From assembly GCF_018145875.1 (NCBI RefSeq), contig NZ_JAGSSV010000003.1, positions 124,001 through 188,000 on the forward strand: 64,000 nucleotides of DNA, written 5' to 3'. Source of the stretch: Marinomonas vulgaris (lineage in GTDB: Bacteria; Pseudomonadota; Gammaproteobacteria; Pseudomonadales; Marinomonadaceae). Below, piece after piece: positions 44,118 through 53,897 of this stretch. The position numbers and the translations under genes were made by a program. How positions within the stretch are numbered: position 1 is the first letter of the stretch; the number at the start of each line of letters is the position of its first letter. The notes beneath the pieces are model-generated. The model was not told the DNA's origin, ran no database searches, and saw nothing but the letters and a program-made list of their open reading frames with translations.

Positions 44118-44206
44118 ATGTCCATTAATTAATGGTCTATTGTTAACCTGTTATCTTCACAAAAATAACAACTTGCTTGAACTGGCTTTATGCCATGGGA
44201 TGTCTG

Positions 44207-47038
44207 ATGAATTCTGCTACGACCCTTACCGTTAAAACCGCGCTTTATAATGATATGTACCACGCCCTTAAAAAGGTAATTGATGAGTCTCGGCTCATTC
44301 AAGACCCGCTTCGTACTCTCGCCTACGGCACCGATGGTAGCTTTTATCGACTGATTCCTCAGTTGGTAGTGCGTGTCGACAACGAGGATGAAGTGCGTTT
44401 GGTGTTAAAAGAAGCACGTGAGCGATCTTTGCCGGTGACGTTTCGTGCGGCGGGAACGAGTTTATCCGGTCAGGCGGTCACAGATTCGATTCTGATGCAG
44501 CTGTCGGATAACTGGAAAGGCCATCGCATTCATCAACATGGCCACAGTATTTCTTTGCAGCCGGGGATCATTGGCGCGCGAGCGAATCAAATCTTGGCGC
44601 CTTTTCAACGTAAAATTGGCCCAGATCCCGCGTCAATTAATGCTTGTATGATTGGTGGTATTGCGGCCAACAATGCCAGCGGCATGTGTTGTGGTACGGC
44701 GCAAAACAGTTATCACACCATTGAAAGCGCTCGACTGATTTTCGCCGACGGTACCTTGTTAGACACTTCCGATGACGCCAGCCGTGCAGCCTTTGCGAAA
44801 AGCCACACTGAGCTACTAAGCACCTTGACGCGCCTTTCTAGAGAAGTGCAAACCAACCCAGAATTGGCGGAAAAAATCAGACACAAATACCGCCTGAAAA
44901 ACACAACGGGTTACAGTTTAAACAGCCTAACGGACTTCGAAGACCCGTTCGACATACTCCTACATCTAATGATCGGTTCTGAAGGTACGCTAGGTTTTAT
45001 TAGCGAAGTGACGTACGAAACCGTGGTGGATCATCCAATTAAAGCTGCGGCGATGATTTTCTTTGAAAACATGGAAGCCACGTGTCGCGCGGTGATGGCG
45101 CTGAAAACCTCATCGGTTGCGGCGGTTGAATTGATCGATCGCGCTGGGTTGCGCGCGGTGGAAGGTAAACCTGGTATGCCGGATGCCTTGGCGTCCCTTG
45201 GGCCAGATGCCGCAGGGTTATTGGTCGACGTTCGTGCTGCCGATGCGGACGAGCTAGCGGCAAACCTCGTGTTGGTAAAGGCCGCTTTAGAAGGCCAAAC
45301 CACATTAAGTGAGATTGAATTTACTCAAGACAAAGCCATTTACGACTCTTACTGGAAAATTCGCAAAGGCTTGTTCCCTGCCGTCGGTGCAGTGCGCCCT
45401 GTAGGCACGACTGTAATCATCGAAGACGTGGCGTTTCCTATTGAGCAATTGGCAGAAGGCGTTTTAGAGCTGCAAGGCGTTTTCCAAAAACACGGTTATT
45501 CAGAAGCGATTTTGTTCGGTCACGCCCTAGAAGGCAATTTGCATTTCGTCTTTACCCAAGGCTTCGATGACCCGAAAGAAGTCACCCGCTACGAACAACT
45601 CATGGACGAAGTCGCACAATTGGTTGCGGTGAAATACAAGGGTTCTCTAAAAGCGGAACACGGCACCGGACGCAACATGGCGCCGTACGTGGAATTGGAA
45701 TGGGGCAAGGTGGCTTACGACATCATGTGGGAAATCAAACGCGCGTTTGATCCGCACACCTTACTGAATCCCGATGTGGTCTTGTCCCGCAACGCGAATT
45801 TGCATGTGCAGAATTTGAAACCCATGCCGAAAGCCAACGATAAGGTCGATACCTGTATCGAGTGTGGTTTCTGTGAATCTTCTTGCCCGTCTAAATCTGT
45901 GACGCTGACGCCGCGTCAGCGCATCGTCATCTGGCGCGAAATTCAGCGCTTGATCGCGGCGGGCGACCAGCCGGAACGCCTTGCCGAATTGCAAAAAGAC
46001 TACGATTACCAAGGCGTGGATACCTGCGCGGGGTGTGGTTTGTGTTCTATGCAGTGTCCGGTTGGCATTAATACGGGCGATTTAACCCGAGAAATTCGCC
46101 ACGATCGTCATCCAGACAGCAAGGTAGGTTATTGGGTCGCGGATCATTTTGCTGGTGTAACGAAAACCGCGAAAACCGGTTTGTCTGTGGCACACACGGC
46201 GCGGGGACTAATCGGCAATGGCGGTATGAAAGCCGTGACTTCCGTGATGAATAAGGTCTCGGGTGGTACTGTGCCTAAATGGCATAACAGCATGCCGACG
46301 GCAGCAAACAGTATTCCTGTTCGTCAACTGGATGGCGCGCAAAAGGAAGTGATTTACTTTCCAAGCTGTGCAACACGAGTGATGGGCGCGGGCCCCAATG
46401 CCAGCGACAAACGCTCGGTGATGACGGTGATGTTTTCTGTATTGGAAAAAGCCGGTTACAAGGTGACTGTACCCAAAGACATCGAAAGCCAATGTTGTGG
46501 CATGGCGTTTCATTCGAAGGGACAATTCGATGCGGCACAGCAAAAAGCCAGTGCGCTTAACGCTTTATTGATAAGCGCCAGTGACAATGGCCGTATTCCG
46601 ATCATTTGTGATGTGAGCCCTTGTACCTTGCGCATGCAGGAAAGCCTAGACGACCGTTTGGAATTGCACGAGCAAGTGAGCTTTTTGTCGACTCATGTGA
46701 TGCCAAGCGTCACGATTCCGAAAAAGCTCAACAAGATGGCCTTGCATGTGACGTGCAGCACCACGCGAATGGGTTTGGCGGATCAGTTTGTTAGCTTGGC
46801 GCACCAATTAGCCGATGAAGTGGTGATTCCCGCTGATATTACTTGCTGTGGCTTTGCCGGCGATAAGGGTTTCTCGACGCCAGAATTGAACGGCAGCGCG
46901 CTGAAAACTCTCGCTAAAGCAGTAGAAGGCTGCGACGTTGGTTATTCGAACAGCCGTACTTGTGAAATTGGCTTAACGGAACACAGTGGTATTGAATATC
47001 AATCCATTGTTTATCTTGTTGATCAATTGACTCAATAG
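44207..47038 (+). CDS. FAD and 4Fe-4S D-2-hydroxyacid dehydrogenase, D-lactate dehydrogenase type
   Basis: A fused oxidoreductase of about 943 residues. The FAD-linked oxidase domain (FRAAGTSLSGQAV, PDPASINACMIGGIAANNASG, IGSEGTLGFISEV) is followed near residue 540 by two 4Fe-4S motifs (CIECGFCESSCP and CAGCGLCSMQCP) and a C-terminal CCG domain (SQCCGMAFHSKG, TCCGFAGDKGF). This is the plan of Dld-II respiratory D-lactate dehydrogenases and YdiJ. D-lactate is favoured by the LldR-like neighbour; D-2-hydroxyglutarate is an alternative. The start at 44207 has GGGA upstream, with 44195 also possible. Confidence 0.92.
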   Translation: MNSATTLTVKTALYNDMYHALKKVIDESRLIQDPLRTLAYGTDGSFYRLIPQLVVRVDNEDEVRLVLKEARERSLPVTFRAAGTSLSGQAVTDSILMQLSDNWKGHRIHQHGHSISLQPGIIGARANQILAPFQRKIGPDPASINACMIGGIAANNASGMCCGTAQNSYHTIESARLIFADGTLLDTSDDASRAAFAKSHTELLSTLTRLSREVQTNPELAEKIRHKYRLKNTTGYSLNSLTDFEDPFDILLHLMIGSEGTLGFISEVTYETVVDHPIKAAAMIFFENMEATCRAVMALKTSSVAAVELIDRAGLRAVEGKPGMPDALASLGPDAAGLLVDVRAADADELAANLVLVKAALEGQTTLSEIEFTQDKAIYDSYWKIRKGLFPAVGAVRPVGTTVIIEDVAFPIEQLAEGVLELQGVFQKHGYSEAILFGHALEGNLHFVFTQGFDDPKEVTRYEQLMDEVAQLVAVKYKGSLKAEHGTGRNMAPYVELEWGKVAYDIMWEIKRAFDPHTLLNPDVVLSRNANLHVQNLKPMPKANDKVDTCIECGFCESSCPSKSVTLTPRQRIVIWREIQRLIAAGDQPERLAELQKDYDYQGVDTCAGCGLCSMQCPVGINTGDLTREIRHDRHPDSKVGYWVADHFAGVTKTAKTGLSVAHTARGLIGNGGMKAVTSVMNKVSGGTVPKWHNSMPTAANSIPVRQLDGAQKEVIYFPSCATRVMGAGPNASDKRSVMTVMFSVLEKAGYKVTVPKDIESQCCGMAFHSKGQFDAAQQKASALNALLISASDNGRIPIICDVSPCTLRMQESLDDRLELHEQVSFLSTHVMPSVTIPKKLNKMALHVTCSTTRMGLADQFVSLAHQLADEVVIPADITCCGFAGDKGFSTPELNGSALKTLAKAVEGCDVGYSNSRTCEIGLTEHSGIEYQSIVYLVDQLTQ

Positions 47039-47094
47039 GGATCTGGGTAAACTTACTGGGTCGTTGTTTACTCACTGGATCCTAGCTTACTTAC

Positions 47095-47155
47095 AAAAAA
47101 GCCAATACTTCGTTCTGACGCTAAAGCGCAAACATCCACGAAGTGTTGGCTTTTT
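47095..47155 (+). terminator. Terminator after the dehydrogenase gene
   Basis: Arms AAAAAGCCAATACTTCG (47096-47112) and CGAAGTGTTGGCTTTTT (47139-47155) pair over 17 bp with one G-T wobble and enclose a 26-nt loop. The T-run follows the right arm. Confidence 0.8.
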
Positions 47156-47300
47156 GCTTTGAGTTTATTTCTTAGTGGCCAATAATAGCCGAGCTCGTGT
47201 TGATAGCTATTCCGCCGATTCTTGTTGAAATTGGCAGTACTATTTAAATGAGAATTTGCTAATATATTGCCTATTGAGAACACGAAAGAGGAGTCTTCGT

Positions 47301-47516
47301 ATGAAACACAGAATTATTTTTGCCGTACTGATGTCGTTTACCCTGTCTTTGTTTATGTCTGCGTGGATTACCTATGTAAACATGGGCGCGACGCCAGATT
47401 TTGTCAGCTTTTGGATGAGTGCTTGGGTGTTGGCGTGGCCAGCAGCGGGTATTATCTCGTTTATTGCAGGGCCGTTTTTGCATGGGTTTGCACAAAAAAT
47501 TGCCAATAAAATTTAG
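47301..47516 (+). CDS. DUF2798 family small membrane protein
   Basis: A 71-residue protein with two membrane segments (about residues 4-24 and 38-58) and the family pattern RIIFAVLMSFTLSLFMSAWI, then WVLAWPAAGIISFIAGP. AGAGGAG lies before ATG 47301; an upstream frame opening at 47256 is not favoured. Function of the family is unknown. It is a single-gene unit with its own terminator. Confidence 0.87.
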   Translation: MKHRIIFAVLMSFTLSLFMSAWITYVNMGATPDFVSFWMSAWVLAWPAAGIISFIAGPFLHGFAQKIANKI

Positions 47517-47548
47517 TCTACAACACTGGTTATGTGTGGCTCACAATG

Positions 47549-47583
47549 AAGCCGCTACCTCCACGGAGCTAGCGGCTTTTTTG
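47549..47583 (+). terminator. Terminator after the DUF2798 gene
   Basis: AAGCCGCTA (47549-47557) and TAGCGGCTT (47570-47578) pair perfectly with an inner CTCC/GGAG extension, followed by TTTTTTG. Confidence 0.88.
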
Positions 47584-47629
47584 TGTCTGTATTAAGCGTG
47601 GCAAGAAGTAAAATGTTAAAACGAACTGT

Positions 47630-48292
47630 TTAAAACGCTTTTGGTGGTGTTGGTTCTGGGTAGTGTTCTTCTTGTCGAGGGTCTTGTTGATTTTCGCCCC
47701 ATGTTCTCTCTAACGGCATCACGCCGGCCCACACTGGCCAAGAGTAATCTTCTTCGTCATCCACGGGCGGCTCTGCTCGAAACTTGACCGACGCCTCTGC
47801 TATTTTAATTCGTACCAAGCCCGTGGCTTTTATCTCGGTGTCGTTAACGGGTCTGAGTTGTTCCCAACGGCCTGGGCTGACTTTGTCTAAGAAAATCTTA
47901 AATTGACGCACTTTTTCGGCTTTGTCTTCGATTAATTCAGGCACGCCAAACAGGGTGACAGATCGATAATTCACCGAGTGATGCATGGCGGAGCGAGCCA
48001 GTACTAGTCCGTCGAGTAAGCTGATGTTGATGCAGACTTTCTCTGGCTCGTCGATCGGGCCTTGTACATTGCGAGCCTTGGAATGAGCGTGCCAGTAAAA
48101 GTAGTCCCCCTCGCGCCAATGACAAGTTGGTGTGACAAAGGCTTGACCATTTTTGGTTTGGGCCACGTGGCACATAAGAGCGGCATCAATTATGTCCAGT
48201 GCGGTGGTTTTATCGTAAGACGCGCGCTTTTGGCCGCGCTTCACTTGACTTAATGCGGTTTTTTCTAAGGTCGAATGAGAGGGCTGGCTCAT
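47630..48292 (-). CDS. Pyridoxamine 5'-phosphate oxidase-like FMN-binding protein
   Basis: A 220-residue split-barrel flavoprotein. The PNPOx-like core includes TALDIIDAALMCHVAQ, FVTPTCHWREGDYFYWHAH, VCINISLLDGLVLARSAMHHS and YRSVTLFGVPELI, plus a proline-rich C-terminal tail (EEHYPEPTPPK). It resembles the flavin-nucleotide-binding COG3467 group, not PdxH itself. It is divergent from a MocR-type regulator with a PLP domain, which suggests a shared vitamin B6 theme. Substrate unknown. Confidence 0.87.
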   Translation of the reverse strand: MSQPSHSTLEKTALSQVKRGQKRASYDKTTALDIIDAALMCHVAQTKNGQAFVTPTCHWREGDYFYWHAHSKARNVQGPIDEPEKVCINISLLDGLVLARSAMHHSVNYRSVTLFGVPELIEDKAEKVRQFKIFLDKVSPGRWEQLRPVNDTEIKATGLVRIKIAEASVKFRAEPPVDDEEDYSWPVWAGVMPLERTWGENQQDPRQEEHYPEPTPPKAF

Positions 48293-48346
48293 GGTGTGTT
48301 TCCTTGCGTCTCGGTGGGTTACTGGTTATAACTCAAGCATAAGAGG

Positions 48347-48397
48347 ATCTGGCTGTAACAAAAATAGCCAGAATAGATATTTTAAAGCAGGCCAGAT
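48347..48397. promoter_or_regulatory. Candidate MocR operator, three related half-sites
   Basis: ATCTGGCT (48347) and AGCCAGAAT (48366) form an inverted repeat with 11-bp spacing, and a third half-site GGCCAGATAT begins at 48390 and runs into the start codon of the regulator. MocR-type proteins usually bind arrays of direct and inverted half-sites in such divergent regions. Confidence 0.5.
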
Positions 48398-49864
48398 ATG
48401 TCATACGCCAGTCTACGTTTTGTGCTCGATGAGCAAGGTGCGCCCTATTATCAGCAGTTGGTTGCGCACATTCAGCAAAGTATTGTGTCGGGTGAATGGG
48501 GAATAGGCGACAAACTGCCCTCGTCACGCTTTTTGGCCAGCTCGTTGGGCGTATCTCGTAGTACGACGACACGCGCTTACGATCAGCTTATTGCAGAAGG
48601 GGTATTAACCAGCGAAGAAAAACGTGGCGTGTTTGTGGCGGCGTTGCCTATGATGACTCCCCGGACGCCTTCACCAGTGAGATTAGCAACACCGATGGAA
48701 GGTCCCGAGCAAGTTCAGCGGTTCGATTCGGGCGCAGACGCCAGTGTGTTTCCGACGAAGGAGTGGGCGGCGAGTATGAGACGAAGTTGGCTAACGCCGG
48801 ATTTTGCCGTCTTACAAGGCGGGTATGCAACGGGTTACCCTGCGTTAAAAGCCGCTATTGTGGAGTATTTGTATCGTGTTCGAGGGCTAGAATGCTGCGC
48901 CGAGCAAATTATCGTCACCGCAGGCAGTCGAGATTCGCTGTTATTATTAAAACATACGCTTTCTGCGTTATCCAAAACGTCGCCCAAGTGGTGGCTGGAA
49001 TCCCCTACTTACCCGCCGATTCGTGAATGTTTTCGTGCCGATAACGCTTCGGGAGAGCTGACTATTGACGATGAAGGCCCTTGCTTACCCACTTCTACCA
49101 CAGGTTCTAATGTGGCAATTTTGACTCCCAATCGTCAGTACCCTTTGGGGATCAGTATGAGTCCACAACGTCGTCAAAAATGGCTGATGAATCTAGAGAA
49201 TAATCTGTCTGAATGGTGGCTGGTGGAAGACGATTACGACAATGAATTTGTTTATCATGGGCGAAATAATGTGCCTTTTATGCAGACGGCTAGCGTGCAT
49301 CCGAATGCTAAAAATCGTCTGTTTTTTATTGGCAGTTTTTCAAAAGTGTTGTTTCGTGGTTTGAGATTGGGTTTTATTGTGGCGCCTTTGGCTCACCTTG
49401 ATGCCATGCGAAACAGCCAGCGAAAATTGGGTTCGTCTGCGTCGTTACCAATACAGCCTGCGGTGGCGGATTTTATGCAGCAGGGACATTTCGAGCGGCA
49501 TGTTAATCGAATGCGTCGGCATTATCGAATCAAGCGCGACGCACTACTTTCCTTGTTGGATGAGTTTTTATCTCATTGGTTTTATTGGAAAAAACCGCAA
49601 GGTGGTATGCATATACTGGTGGAGTTTAAGGCGAACTTTACGAAGCAGAATGCATCGAATAAGCCGCTGGATCAAATAATTGCCGGTCAGCTGACACAGG
49701 CAAATATTGTGTTGTCCACCTTGTCAGAACACTACGATAAAAATGCGACCTGTTTTCATCGGGAAGGTTTTTTATTGGGTTTTAGTGGACCTTCCCTGGA
49801 GCAGATAGAAGATCTAGTAGGGGCAATAGCGAGCTGTTGCCAAGAAAATATTGAAACGTCTTAA
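48398..49864 (+). CDS. MocR/PdxR-type regulator (GntR HTH fused to aminotransferase domain)
   Basis: A protein of 488 residues. The GntR winged helix (about 10-80) has GDKLPSSRFLASSLGVSRSTTTRAYDQLI; the rest is a fold type I aminotransferase domain with the PLP lysine in IGSFSKVLFRGLRLGFIVAP. Such regulators sense PLP or amino compounds. It is divergent from the PNPOx-like gene, its probable target. Known relatives are PdxR (B6 synthesis), GabR (GABA) and TauR (taurine); I cannot choose between them from sequence. Confidence 0.92.
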   Translation: MSYASLRFVLDEQGAPYYQQLVAHIQQSIVSGEWGIGDKLPSSRFLASSLGVSRSTTTRAYDQLIAEGVLTSEEKRGVFVAALPMMTPRTPSPVRLATPMEGPEQVQRFDSGADASVFPTKEWAASMRRSWLTPDFAVLQGGYATGYPALKAAIVEYLYRVRGLECCAEQIIVTAGSRDSLLLLKHTLSALSKTSPKWWLESPTYPPIRECFRADNASGELTIDDEGPCLPTSTTGSNVAILTPNRQYPLGISMSPQRRQKWLMNLENNLSEWWLVEDDYDNEFVYHGRNNVPFMQTASVHPNAKNRLFFIGSFSKVLFRGLRLGFIVAPLAHLDAMRNSQRKLGSSASLPIQPAVADFMQQGHFERHVNRMRRHYRIKRDALLSLLDEFLSHWFYWKKPQGGMHILVEFKANFTKQNASNKPLDQIIAGQLTQANIVLSTLSEHYDKNATCFHREGFLLGFSGPSLEQIEDLVGAIASCCQENIETS

Positions 49865-50264
49865 TACCTACAATATGTAAGGAAATGGACCGAGAAGAAT
49901 GCTAACCTTGCGCGCGCTCAACGACGTGTTTGCCAATTTGTAAAAATTGCTGAGTAATTGTTTACAGGAAAAAACCTTGATTAGTATCAGTAAAAGCGAA
50001 TCTGCTCTTTGTATGCTGTACAAAATTTGCTATATTTCGCGGGTTTTTATTGATATACCGCAAAAAAAATAAAACCACTCAAAATGACATTGCGTATAAA
50101 CCGTAAGGATTTTTGACAGCAGCTACACAGATGCTGACGATTTTGTTTTTAAGCATTCAATTTAGTTTTCATAGCTAGTTGCATTAAATGTATGAATTCT
50201 ATGAGTTTACATTAAGCGCCTAGTTCGCTTGGAAAACTTGCTCTAGGACATTCTGAGGTTACAG
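49865..50264. other. Intergenic region upstream of cyoA
   Basis: A 400-bp AT-rich stretch without a credible gene. It must hold the cyo promoter. I see an imperfect inverted repeat, GCGGGT near 50039 with ATACCGC near 50055, but no regulator site I can name. Confidence 0.55.
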
Positions 50265-51116
50265 ATGAAGAAAAAACTGTTCCAGTCAACGATGGTATTT
50301 TCACTTGCACTTTTGCTAAGTGGTTGTGATCTTGCCTTGTTCGATTCTAGCGGTGTCACAGGTAAAAAAATAGGTGACACTTTATTACTTACTATGGGCT
50401 TGATGCTTATTGTCGTTATCCCAACGATTTTAATGTCTATTTGGATCCCATATAAATACCACGCAAGTAAGAAAGACGACTCTTACGATCCTGAATGGGA
50501 ACATTCTAGTAAGATAGAATTTTTTGCTTGGGGTGTGCCAGTTGTAATTATCGTTATTCTAGCGACCATTACTTACTTCACATCTTATTCACTTGATCCT
50601 AGAAAAGAGCTTGTTTCTGACAAGAAACCGATAACAATCCAAGTGGTTGCAATGGATTGGAAATGGCTTTTCTTGTTCCCAGAAGAAAAAATTGCTGTGG
50701 TGAACGAAGTTGCTTTCCCAGTGGACACACCGGTTGAATTCTTAGTGACATCTCAGTCGACAATGAACTCATTTTTCATTCCGAAACTGGGTGGTCAGAT
50801 TTATGCCATGGCCGGTATGGAAAACCGCATGAACATCATGGGTAATGAGATTGGGGAATACCGAGGCATTTCTGCTAACTACAGTGGTTTTGGTTTTGCT
50901 GGCATGCGTTTCAAAGCAAAAGTAACCTCAGAAGAAGACTTTGAGAAATGGAAAGAAGGCGTTAAAGCGTCTGGCCAGGTATTAACCGATGCTGAATATG
51001 ATCGCTTAATTGAAAAGACACGTGATCATAAAGTGGAGTATTTCTCTTCAATAAATCCTCTACAATTTAAGAATATTATTGAGTCTTTCACTGGAGCGCA
51101 AAATGGTTCAAACTGA
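50265..51116 (+). CDS. cyoA: Cytochrome bo3 ubiquinol oxidase subunit II
   Basis: Membrane-anchored lipoprotein subunit of 283 residues. The lipobox LLLSGC puts the lipidated Cys at residue 21; two membrane segments follow (about 40-62 and 84-104), then the cupredoxin domain ([31 protein letters not shown]). The CuA-ligand cysteines of cytochrome c oxidases are absent, which identifies a quinol oxidase. It heads the cyoABCDE operon; its end overlaps the cyoB start by 14 bp. Confidence 0.96.
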   Translation: MKKKLFQSTMVFSLALLLSGCDLALFDSSGVTGKKIGDTLLLTMGLMLIVVIPTILMSIWIPYKYHASKKDDSYDPEWEHSSKIEFFAWGVPVVIIVILATITYFTSYSLDPRKELVSDKKPITIQVVAMDWKWLFLFPEEKIAVVNEVAFPVDTPVEFLVTSQSTMNSFFIPKLGGQIYAMAGMENRMNIMGNEIGEYRGISANYSGFGFAGMRFKAKVTSEEDFEKWKEGVKASGQVLTDAEYDRLIEKTRDHKVEYFSSINPLQFKNIIESFTGAQNGSN

Positions 51117-53184
51117 TCTAATCAAAGATCCTCATGTGCTAACTGGTAAGTTGCATTGGGGTGTTATTCCTTTCCACGACCCGGTAGTAGCGCCTGTTAT
51201 GGTTGCCGCTATTCTTGGTGGCTTGCTGCTGGTAGCTTTTGTTACCTACAAAAAGTTATGGGGCTATTTGTGGGATGAGTGGTTTACTTCTGTCGACCAC
51301 AAGAAAATAGGTATCATGTACTGTATCGTCGCCTTGGTGATGCTAGTACGCGGTTTCTCTGACGCTATCTTGATGCGGACCCATCAGGCTTTAGCCACAT
51401 CGGATTCGTTTGGTGAAGGCTTTTTACCGCCTGAACATTATGACCAAATCTTTACCGCTCACGGCGTAATCATGATCTTCTTCGTAGCCACCCCTTTGAT
51501 GGTGGGTATTATGAACGTGATCATGCCATTGCAAATTGGTGCGCGAGATGTGGCCTTCCCGTTCTTAAACTCTTTAAGTTTCTATCTATTTTTGGTAGGC
51601 GCTTTGCTGATTAACATTTCTTTGTTTGTCGGTGAGTTTGCGGCAACAGGTTGGTTGGCTTATACGCCATTATCGGGCATTGAATACAGTCCTGGGGTCG
51701 GGGTCGATTATTGGATATGGGCATTGCAGATATCCGGTATAGGTACAACGCTAACCGCAGTGAACTTTGTTGCGACTATTCTGAAAATGCGTGCTCCTGG
51801 CATGACAATGATGAAAATGCCAGTGTTCACATGGACAACGTTCTGCGCCAACATTATTGCTTTGGTTATCTTCCCTATATTGACGGTTGCCATTGCTCAG
51901 CTAACACTTGATCGTTACCTAGATTTCAACTTCTTCACTAATGATGATGGCGGAAATCAGATGATGTGGGTGAACTTGATTTGGGCTTGGGGTCACCCTG
52001 AAGTGTATTTCTTGGTTCTGCCTGCGTTTGGTATGATTTCAGAAGTAACCGCTACCTTCTCTAGGAAGAAACTGTTTGGTTATGTTTCCCTTGTTTGGGC
52101 GACTATTGCCATCACTATCTTGTCATTCCTAGTATGGTTGCATCACTTCTTTACCATGGGTTCTGGCGCCAGCGTTAACGCTTTCTTCGGCATTATGACC
52201 ATGATCATTGGTATTCCTACCGGTGTGAAACTCTACAACTGGATCTTTACAATGTATAAAGGTCGCGTGGAGTTGACGGCATCTATGTGGTGGGTAATCG
52301 CCATGCTGGTGACCTTCACCGTAGGTGGTATGACAGGTGTTATGCTGTCTATCCCTGCTAATGACTTCGTACTGCATAACAGTATGTTTGTACCGGCTCA
52401 CTTCCACAACGTAATCATAGGTGGTGCGGTATACGGCTACTTCGCTGGTTTCACTTACTGGTTCCCGAAAGCAACTGGTGTAAAACTGAATGAAACTCTA
52501 GGTAAGTGGTCTGTTGCACTTTGGTTCTTCGGTTACTTCTTTGCTTGGTTCCCATTGTACTACACAGGTTTCGACGGTATGACTCGTCGTTTGCAGTACA
52601 TCGATAACCCTGAGTGGCAAGCGAGTATGTACATCTCTTTGATTGGTGTTGCCTTGATTGCTGCCGGTATCGCTGCTCAAGTGGGTAACATTGTACTAAG
52701 TTTGTACAAGCGTAATGATCCACAGTACAAAGACGTAACAGGCGATCCATGGGATGCCCACACATTAGAGTGGTACACAACATCTCCACCACAGTTCTAT
52801 AACTTCGGTGATGTTCCATACATTAATGATCGTGATCCTTTGTTGGATATGAAACAAAAAGGTACAGCGTACAAACGCCCTGAGAAATACGAGCGCATTC
52901 ACATGCCGAAAAATACATGGGCTGGCCCAGTATTAGGTATGCTGACATTGCCTATGGGCTTTGGTTTTGTATGGCATATTTGGTGGATGGTACTTGTTTC
53001 TGTTGCTGCTATTTTTGTTTGCTGGATCAAACTGAACTTTGAGCGAGACAAAGATTACTATGTCGAAGTTCCTGAAGTTGAAGAGATCGAAGGCAAGTTC
53101 TTGAAGAGCAATGAAGGTCGCAGTTTTTACTTTGAGAAGAATGCTAAATTCTATAAAAAGTGGAAGCCATCTGATCAAAAATGA
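51103..53184 (+). CDS. cyoB: Cytochrome bo3 ubiquinol oxidase subunit I
   Basis: Catalytic haem-copper subunit of 693 residues with about fifteen membrane segments. The haem b and o3/CuB ligands lie in [32 protein letters not shown] (the His-Tyr crosslink region), LHHFFTMG and [12 protein letters not shown]. It pumps protons while reducing O2 with ubiquinol electrons. The ATG at 51103 overlaps the cyoA end; an upstream frame opening at 51079 is inside cyoA. A 92-bp gap with a hairpin separates it from cyoC. Confidence 0.97.
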   Translation: MVQTDLIKDPHVLTGKLHWGVIPFHDPVVAPVMVAAILGGLLLVAFVTYKKLWGYLWDEWFTSVDHKKIGIMYCIVALVMLVRGFSDAILMRTHQALATSDSFGEGFLPPEHYDQIFTAHGVIMIFFVATPLMVGIMNVIMPLQIGARDVAFPFLNSLSFYLFLVGALLINISLFVGEFAATGWLAYTPLSGIEYSPGVGVDYWIWALQISGIGTTLTAVNFVATILKMRAPGMTMMKMPVFTWTTFCANIIALVIFPILTVAIAQLTLDRYLDFNFFTNDDGGNQMMWVNLIWAWGHPEVYFLVLPAFGMISEVTATFSRKKLFGYVSLVWATIAITILSFLVWLHHFFTMGSGASVNAFFGIMTMIIGIPTGVKLYNWIFTMYKGRVELTASMWWVIAMLVTFTVGGMTGVMLSIPANDFVLHNSMFVPAHFHNVIIGGAVYGYFAGFTYWFPKATGVKLNETLGKWSVALWFFGYFFAWFPLYYTGFDGMTRRLQYIDNPEWQASMYISLIGVALIAAGIAAQVGNIVLSLYKRNDPQYKDVTGDPWDAHTLEWYTTSPPQFYNFGDVPYINDRDPLLDMKQKGTAYKRPEKYERIHMPKNTWAGPVLGMLTLPMGFGFVWHIWWMVLVSVAAIFVCWIKLNFERDKDYYVEVPEVEEIEGKFLKSNEGRSFYFEKNAKFYKKWKPSDQK

Positions 53185-53220
53185 CAGAACGGTTTTGCTA
53201 AGTAATCAGTAAGCTGTTGT

Positions 53221-53248
53221 TACAGAGCCATCTAAGGATGGTTCTGTA
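53221..53248 (+). repeat. Intercistronic hairpin between cyoB and cyoC
   Basis: TACAGAGCCATC and GATGGTTCTGTA form a 12-bp stem with one G-T wobble and a 4-nt loop. No T-run follows, so an mRNA processing or stability role is more likely than termination. Confidence 0.7.
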
Positions 53249-53276
53249 ATCAGAACTTAAATTTTGGAAGATATTT

Positions 53277-53897
53277 ATGACTGCATTAACTAACGATCAT
53301 GATCTTCATGACCATGACGATCATCACCATCATGAAGCGGAAGCCGCTGATCGCTACATGTTTGGTTTTTGGCTATACATTATCAGTGACTGTTTGTTGT
53401 TTGCTACTCTGTTTGCAACCTATGCTGTTATGGGGCAAAACTTTGATAACCAAATCACACCCAATGAACTGTTCGATTTAGGTTTTGTTGCGGTTGAAAC
53501 GGCACTTTTATTGTTGAGTAGTTTTACCTTTGGTATGGCAATGCTAGGTGCCAATGTTGAAAACATGGCGAAAATGAAATTCTGGTTGATCATTACCGCC
53601 TTGCTCGGCCTTAGTTTCCTTGGTATGGAAATTTATGAGTTTGTTCACTTTAGCCATGAAGGGGCAACGCCTCAAACAAGTGGTTACTGGACATCATTCT
53701 ACAGCTTAGTTGCAACGCACGGTTTACACGTAACAGCCGGTTTGATTTGGATGTCTTTATTGTTTGTCCACTTTAATCGCGACGGCTTTACTAATGAAAA
53801 CAAGATCCGTTTAGCTTGCCTAAGTTTGTTCTGGCATTTCCTTGATATTATTTGGATTTGTGTCTTTAGCTTTGTTTACCTAAGAGGAGCTATGTAA
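53277..53897 (+). CDS. cyoC: Cytochrome bo3 ubiquinol oxidase subunit III
   Basis: Five-segment membrane subunit of 206 residues. Recognised by YMFGFWLYIISDCLLFATLF, LSSFTFGMAMLGA and the C-terminal LSLFWHFLDIIWICVFSFVYL. The N-terminus is unusually rich in His and Asp (residues 8-20, for example HDDHHHHEAE), a possible metal-binding tail not needed for the core fold. It overlaps cyoD by 1 base (TAATG). Confidence 0.95.
   Translation: MTALTNDHDLHDHDDHHHHEAEAADRYMFGFWLYIISDCLLFATLFATYAVMGQNFDNQITPNELFDLGFVAVETALLLLSSFTFGMAMLGANVENMAKMKFWLIITALLGLSFLGMEIYEFVHFSHEGATPQTSGYWTSFYSLVATHGLHVTAGLIWMSLLFVHFNRDGFTNENKIRLACLSLFWHFLDIIWICVFSFVYLRGAM

Noticed and set aside
48164-48169. CACGTG cores at 48164 and 28030 as further parS sites
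   Set aside because: The flanking bases do not form the TTTC...GAAA arms required for ParB binding.
50265-53184. cyoAB as a cytochrome c oxidase
   Set aside because: Subunit II has no CuA cysteines, and the cyoABCDE order with haem O synthase identifies a quinol oxidase, despite the Sco gene nearby.
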